Positions 61,556 through 64,000 of a DNA stretch of 64,000 bases are shown here, piece by piece. Within the stretch, counting starts at the first letter, position 1. The number at the start of each line of letters is the position of its first letter. Where the stretch lies: contig NZ_CP122312.1 of NCBI RefSeq assembly GCF_029814175.1, positions 248,001-312,000 of the forward strand, given 5' to 3'. Source of the DNA: Halospeciosus flavus. Lineage in GTDB: Archaea > Halobacteriota > Halobacteria > Halobacteriales > Halobacteriaceae. The notes beneath the pieces were generated by a model. The model was not told the DNA's origin. It saw nothing but the letters and a program-made list of their open reading frames with translations, and searched no databases. Both the position numbers and the translations under genes were made by a program.

Positions 61556-63640
61556 ATGCCGGGCGATAGCGAAGGCAACGCGTTCGTCTCTTTCTCGACA
61601 ACAGCGACCGGAACGGAGATCCGCGTTCGTGACGGCGTCGGGACCCACGAGTACACCCTCCAGACGGACGTGCCCGTCTCGCTCGAACGGGCGTCGCCCG
61701 ACCGGTTCATCTCCCCAGTGGATACGGCCGTCTCGTTCACGACCAGCGAACTCCACTTACCCCCCGATAGCTCGGTCGTCGTCCGCGACGGGCACGGTGA
61801 GCACCTCTGTCAACTCGGGCCCGAACCACGGGAGTTCGTTCGAGGGACCTACTACGCCGAGGTCTCGCCGTCGATGAAGACCTACGTTCTCGTTCCCGAC
61901 AGTGCGTTCACCGGCTACTACCGGGACTACGACGAGTTGGGGACGGGGCCGTCGCTCGAGTTCGAGTCGGAGACGCGTGTCTTCCTCGGAGTACGTTCGC
62001 CGCACGACCGGCCGCAGGCGACGATAACCGTCCCGGACGACCCGTCGGCGATTGCGACCGCCGTCTCCGCTCTCGGGTCGGCGCTGAAGGAGTACTCCTG
62101 TGAGCGCTCGTGGCCGACGCTCCGAGGACACCCGCCAGCCATCGAGCGCGGCGGGGAACTCCACGTTCCCGACGTCCTCGAGAAACCCGACACGGGCGTC
62201 ACCATCGCCCTCCCGCCGACCTACGCCGACGTCTATCGGGTTGCTCCGCTCGCCTACTATCTCGGTGCGGACGTCGTCACAGCGGCGGGAATCGACCCCG
62301 AACTCCGTCTCGACGTGGGTCACACCGAACCCCTCCGTCGCCCTGGTCGAACACTGGAGGCGTCCGTCGACCGACTCCTCGCTCGCTGTCTCCTCCTCGA
62401 CTCGCTCGTCCGTATCGACGGCTACTACTCGTTCACCCGCTACGAGTACGACGAGGTCGCCCCACACCTCCCCTTCTACCCGCCCGAACTCTACGGCGAG
62501 TCACTCGACGCGCAACTCATGGAGTACCTCGAAGTCCCCTTCGACGTCCTCGAACCCTACGTCCCACAGTGGCCTACGACCGCCGTCCTTCGGCCGGATC
62601 CCGGCGACGTCGAAGTCGTGCCCTCGCTGCTCGACCCGCTCTCGCGCATCCACGTCGCGCCCGCCGACGAATCTGCCGGCGCCAGCGCGACCGGACCGGA
62701 GCACGACTCGAACCTTGATTCACGGCTGTTCGATCCGACGGTGACGGCCTACGCCGGTCGCACCCCGCCGGTCGGCGAGACGCGTCTCGTGCCGGCCGCC
62801 TTCGAGAACGCACGCCACCAGAAACGGAACACGCCCAGTGAGTGTCACCTCCAGTGCTTCGGCGTCGACGCCGCCGCAGTCGACGCCTTCGAACGGATTC
62901 GCGACACCGTCGTCGCGAGCCCCCCAGACGAGACGCCGACACTCACGACCGAGGGACTCCCGACACGGGCGCGTCTCCGACGGGCACTCGCCGGCGACGC
63001 CGACTTCCTCCACTTCGGGGGTCGCGTGACCGACGCGGGATTCGCCTGTACCGACGGCGTCCTCTCCCCGTCCGAGGTCGACGAGGTCGCCGTGTCGCTG
63101 GTCTCGATTGCTGGGCAGCGCGATGTCGAGACGCTCGTCCCGCTCGTCGAGCGTGGCGCGCTCGCGGGCATCGCCCACGAACCGGCGTCACCGGCCGAGC
63201 AGGTGGGGTTGCTCGCGGGCTACCTCGGCCAGACGTTCTCGCTCGCCGCCGCGGCCGCACTCGGGGTTCGGACACCCTACCGGCTCGTCGGCGACGCGAC
63301 CACGGCCATCGCCGCGTGGCAACTCCCGATCGTGATCGACGTCGAGTCGGTCGCCGTCGACACGCACCGAGTGTGGTACTGGACCGAACCGACCGACGAG
63401 ACGTCGCTGGGGTCGATCCTCCTCCCGACCGAGGAGTTCACCCAGCAGACACACTCGCTCGCGGGCGCACCGGCCGAGCAGTCGCCACGCGTCTCCACCG
63501 ACGAACTGGTCGAGGTTTTCGAGGCGGGCTTCGTCGTCCGACTCAACGGCGAGGTGTACCCCACGTCCGGCGACCTCACGGCCGAAACCGTCCGTCGTTC
63601 GGCCCGTCGGTCGCTCGACGGCGCCCCCGACCAGCCCTAG
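61556..63640 (+). CDS. Large haloarchaeal hypothetical protein with faint CHAT-like C-terminus
   Basis: I do not recognise this 694-residue protein. The first 200 residues are beta-rich (HEYTLQTDVPVSLERA, EVSPSMKTYVLVPD). Residues about 205-370 contain VTIALPPTYADVYRVAPLAYYLGADVVTA and FTRYEYDEVAPHLPF. Around 480-580 ADFLHFGGRVTDAGFACTDG, then VSLVSIAGQ, resembles the His and Cys-side strands of a CHAT protease, but the catalytic Cys is not evident. It may be an inactive caspase-like or unrelated fold. Its stop overlaps the convergent pilin gene by 3 nt. Confidence 0.55.
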   Translation: MPGDSEGNAFVSFSTTATGTEIRVRDGVGTHEYTLQTDVPVSLERASPDRFISPVDTAVSFTTSELHLPPDSSVVVRDGHGEHLCQLGPEPREFVRGTYYAEVSPSMKTYVLVPDSAFTGYYRDYDELGTGPSLEFESETRVFLGVRSPHDRPQATITVPDDPSAIATAVSALGSALKEYSCERSWPTLRGHPPAIERGGELHVPDVLEKPDTGVTIALPPTYADVYRVAPLAYYLGADVVTAAGIDPELRLDVGHTEPLRRPGRTLEASVDRLLARCLLLDSLVRIDGYYSFTRYEYDEVAPHLPFYPPELYGESLDAQLMEYLEVPFDVLEPYVPQWPTTAVLRPDPGDVEVVPSLLDPLSRIHVAPADESAGASATGPEHDSNLDSRLFDPTVTAYAGRTPPVGETRLVPAAFENARHQKRNTPSECHLQCFGVDAAAVDAFERIRDTVVASPPDETPTLTTEGLPTRARLRRALAGDADFLHFGGRVTDAGFACTDGVLSPSEVDEVAVSLVSIAGQRDVETLVPLVERGALAGIAHEPASPAEQVGLLAGYLGQTFSLAAAAALGVRTPYRLVGDATTAIAAWQLPIVIDVESVAVDTHRVWYWTEPTDETSLGSILLPTEEFTQQTHSLAGAPAEQSPRVSTDELVEVFEAGFVVRLNGEVYPTSGDLTAETVRRSARRSLDGAPDQP

Positions 63641-63999
63641 TTGCTTGGTCCGTCGTACCCCTCCACCTTCGGGGGCGACGTCGAGACGAGGAGCGCGCGG
63701 TTCGCGCCCGACCCGTCGGGGACCCACAGGACCTCGATGCGCTCGGAGTCGGCCATCGTCTTCTCCTCGACGGGTACCGAAATCGTCTGACCGACGCCGA
63801 ACGCCGTCGGCGTGGTGCGTGCGAGCGTCGTGGACTCGTTTCGCACCACGAGGTCGCCGTCGGAGAGCGTATCACCCGCACGGTGGTGCAAGACGAGTTC
63901 GTTCGAACTGTCGTCGTACGTCGCTTCGACGACGGTCGTCGGTGTCTGTCCAGACGGCGTGTCGACGCCGACGACGAACGTACCGACGGAGAAGACGAG
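63637..63999 (-). CDS. C-terminal part of a type IV pilin / DUF1628-like protein
   Basis: The gene is cut by the right edge; about 120 residues remain. It starts LVFSVGTFVVGVD, a hydrophobic stretch fitting the end of a pilin N-terminal helix, followed by the LVLHHRAGDTLSDGDLVVRNE and VGQTISVPV beta strands typical of haloarchaeal type IV pilin C-terminal domains. Such proteins are cleaved by PibD and assemble into adhesion pili. The signal motif lies outside the window. The stop overlaps the previous gene's stop. Confidence 0.65.
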   Translation of the reverse strand, partial: LVFSVGTFVVGVDTPSGQTPTTVVEATYDDSSNELVLHHRAGDTLSDGDLVVRNESTTLARTTPTAFGVGQTISVPVEEKTMADSERIEVLWVPDGSGANRALLVSTSPPKVEGYDGPSN

Positions 64000-64000
64000 G

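Overview
This 64 kb window looks like the chromosome of a haloarchaeon (class Halobacteria). It is GC-rich (by eye roughly two-thirds G+C). The proteins are strongly acidic, rich in Asp and Glu and poor in Lys. Many genes have an archaeal TATA box 25-33 nt before the start codon with no Shine-Dalgarno, which points to leaderless transcripts. Archaeal or haloarchaeal families occur throughout: eIF-1A, a bacterio-opsin-activator regulator, DUF1931, a PAC2 protein, TRAM proteins, a type IV pilin and paired CspA proteins. No rRNA, tRNA or CRISPR array was recognised.

Layout. 0-2.3 kb: the end of an M50/CBS protease gene, then a solo tnpB element of the IS200/IS605 (IS1341) type. 2.3-8 kb: an amidase, small membrane proteins, ATP-type PEP carboxykinase (pckA), a membrane-anchored TRAM protein and a beta-propeller. 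7.9-10 kb: a TetR regulator with a MATE exporter. 10-12.6 kb: a structured non-coding stretch, then a HTH-PAS-PAS-GAF-bacterioopsin regulator. 12.6-18.1 kb: a HAD phosphatase and class II aldolase pair, thiM-thiE, a TRAM protein, a PAC2 protein and an enolase-superfamily sugar-acid dehydratase. 18.2-24.3 kb: a ribbon-helix-helix regulator, then a two-gene AddB/AddA-like helicase-nuclease. 24.3-26.1 kb: a cobalt-type nitrile hydratase operon (nthB, nthA, and an accessory protein with a His-rich tail). 26-34 kb: mixed housekeeping genes (BtrH-like, HAD, SDR, HMA chaperone, tartronate-semialdehyde-reductase-like, thioesterase, metY, eIF-1A, cspA), with an unusual 20/21-bp periodic AT-rich array at 29.7 kb.

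34.4-51.7 kb is a cell-surface glycan region. It starts with two gene remnants fused head to head: a divergent enolase and a GlmU-like sugar nucleotidyltransferase, both missing their 5' ends. Then follow two Gfo/Idh/MocA dehydrogenases, a DUF362 protein, a sugar epimerase, a DUF354 protein, a formyltransferase, a DegT aminotransferase, a GT4 glycosyltransferase, a Wzx-type flippase, a sulfatase-fold enzyme, a methyltransferase/alpha-toroid fusion and a UDP-sugar dehydrogenase. Together these could make and export a polymer or N-glycan containing an amino-uronic acid or a formylated amino sugar.

51.7-64 kb: zinc-ribbon and small proteins, a tRNA-binding-domain protein, a PLP decarboxylase, an alanine-glyoxylate-type aminotransferase, a DUF1931 histone-fold protein, hpt beside a nucleobase permease, a DUF4242 protein, a PPC/DUF296 protein, a large unrecognised haloarchaeal protein with a faint CHAT-like C-terminus, and the 3' end of a type IV pilin gene running off the right edge.
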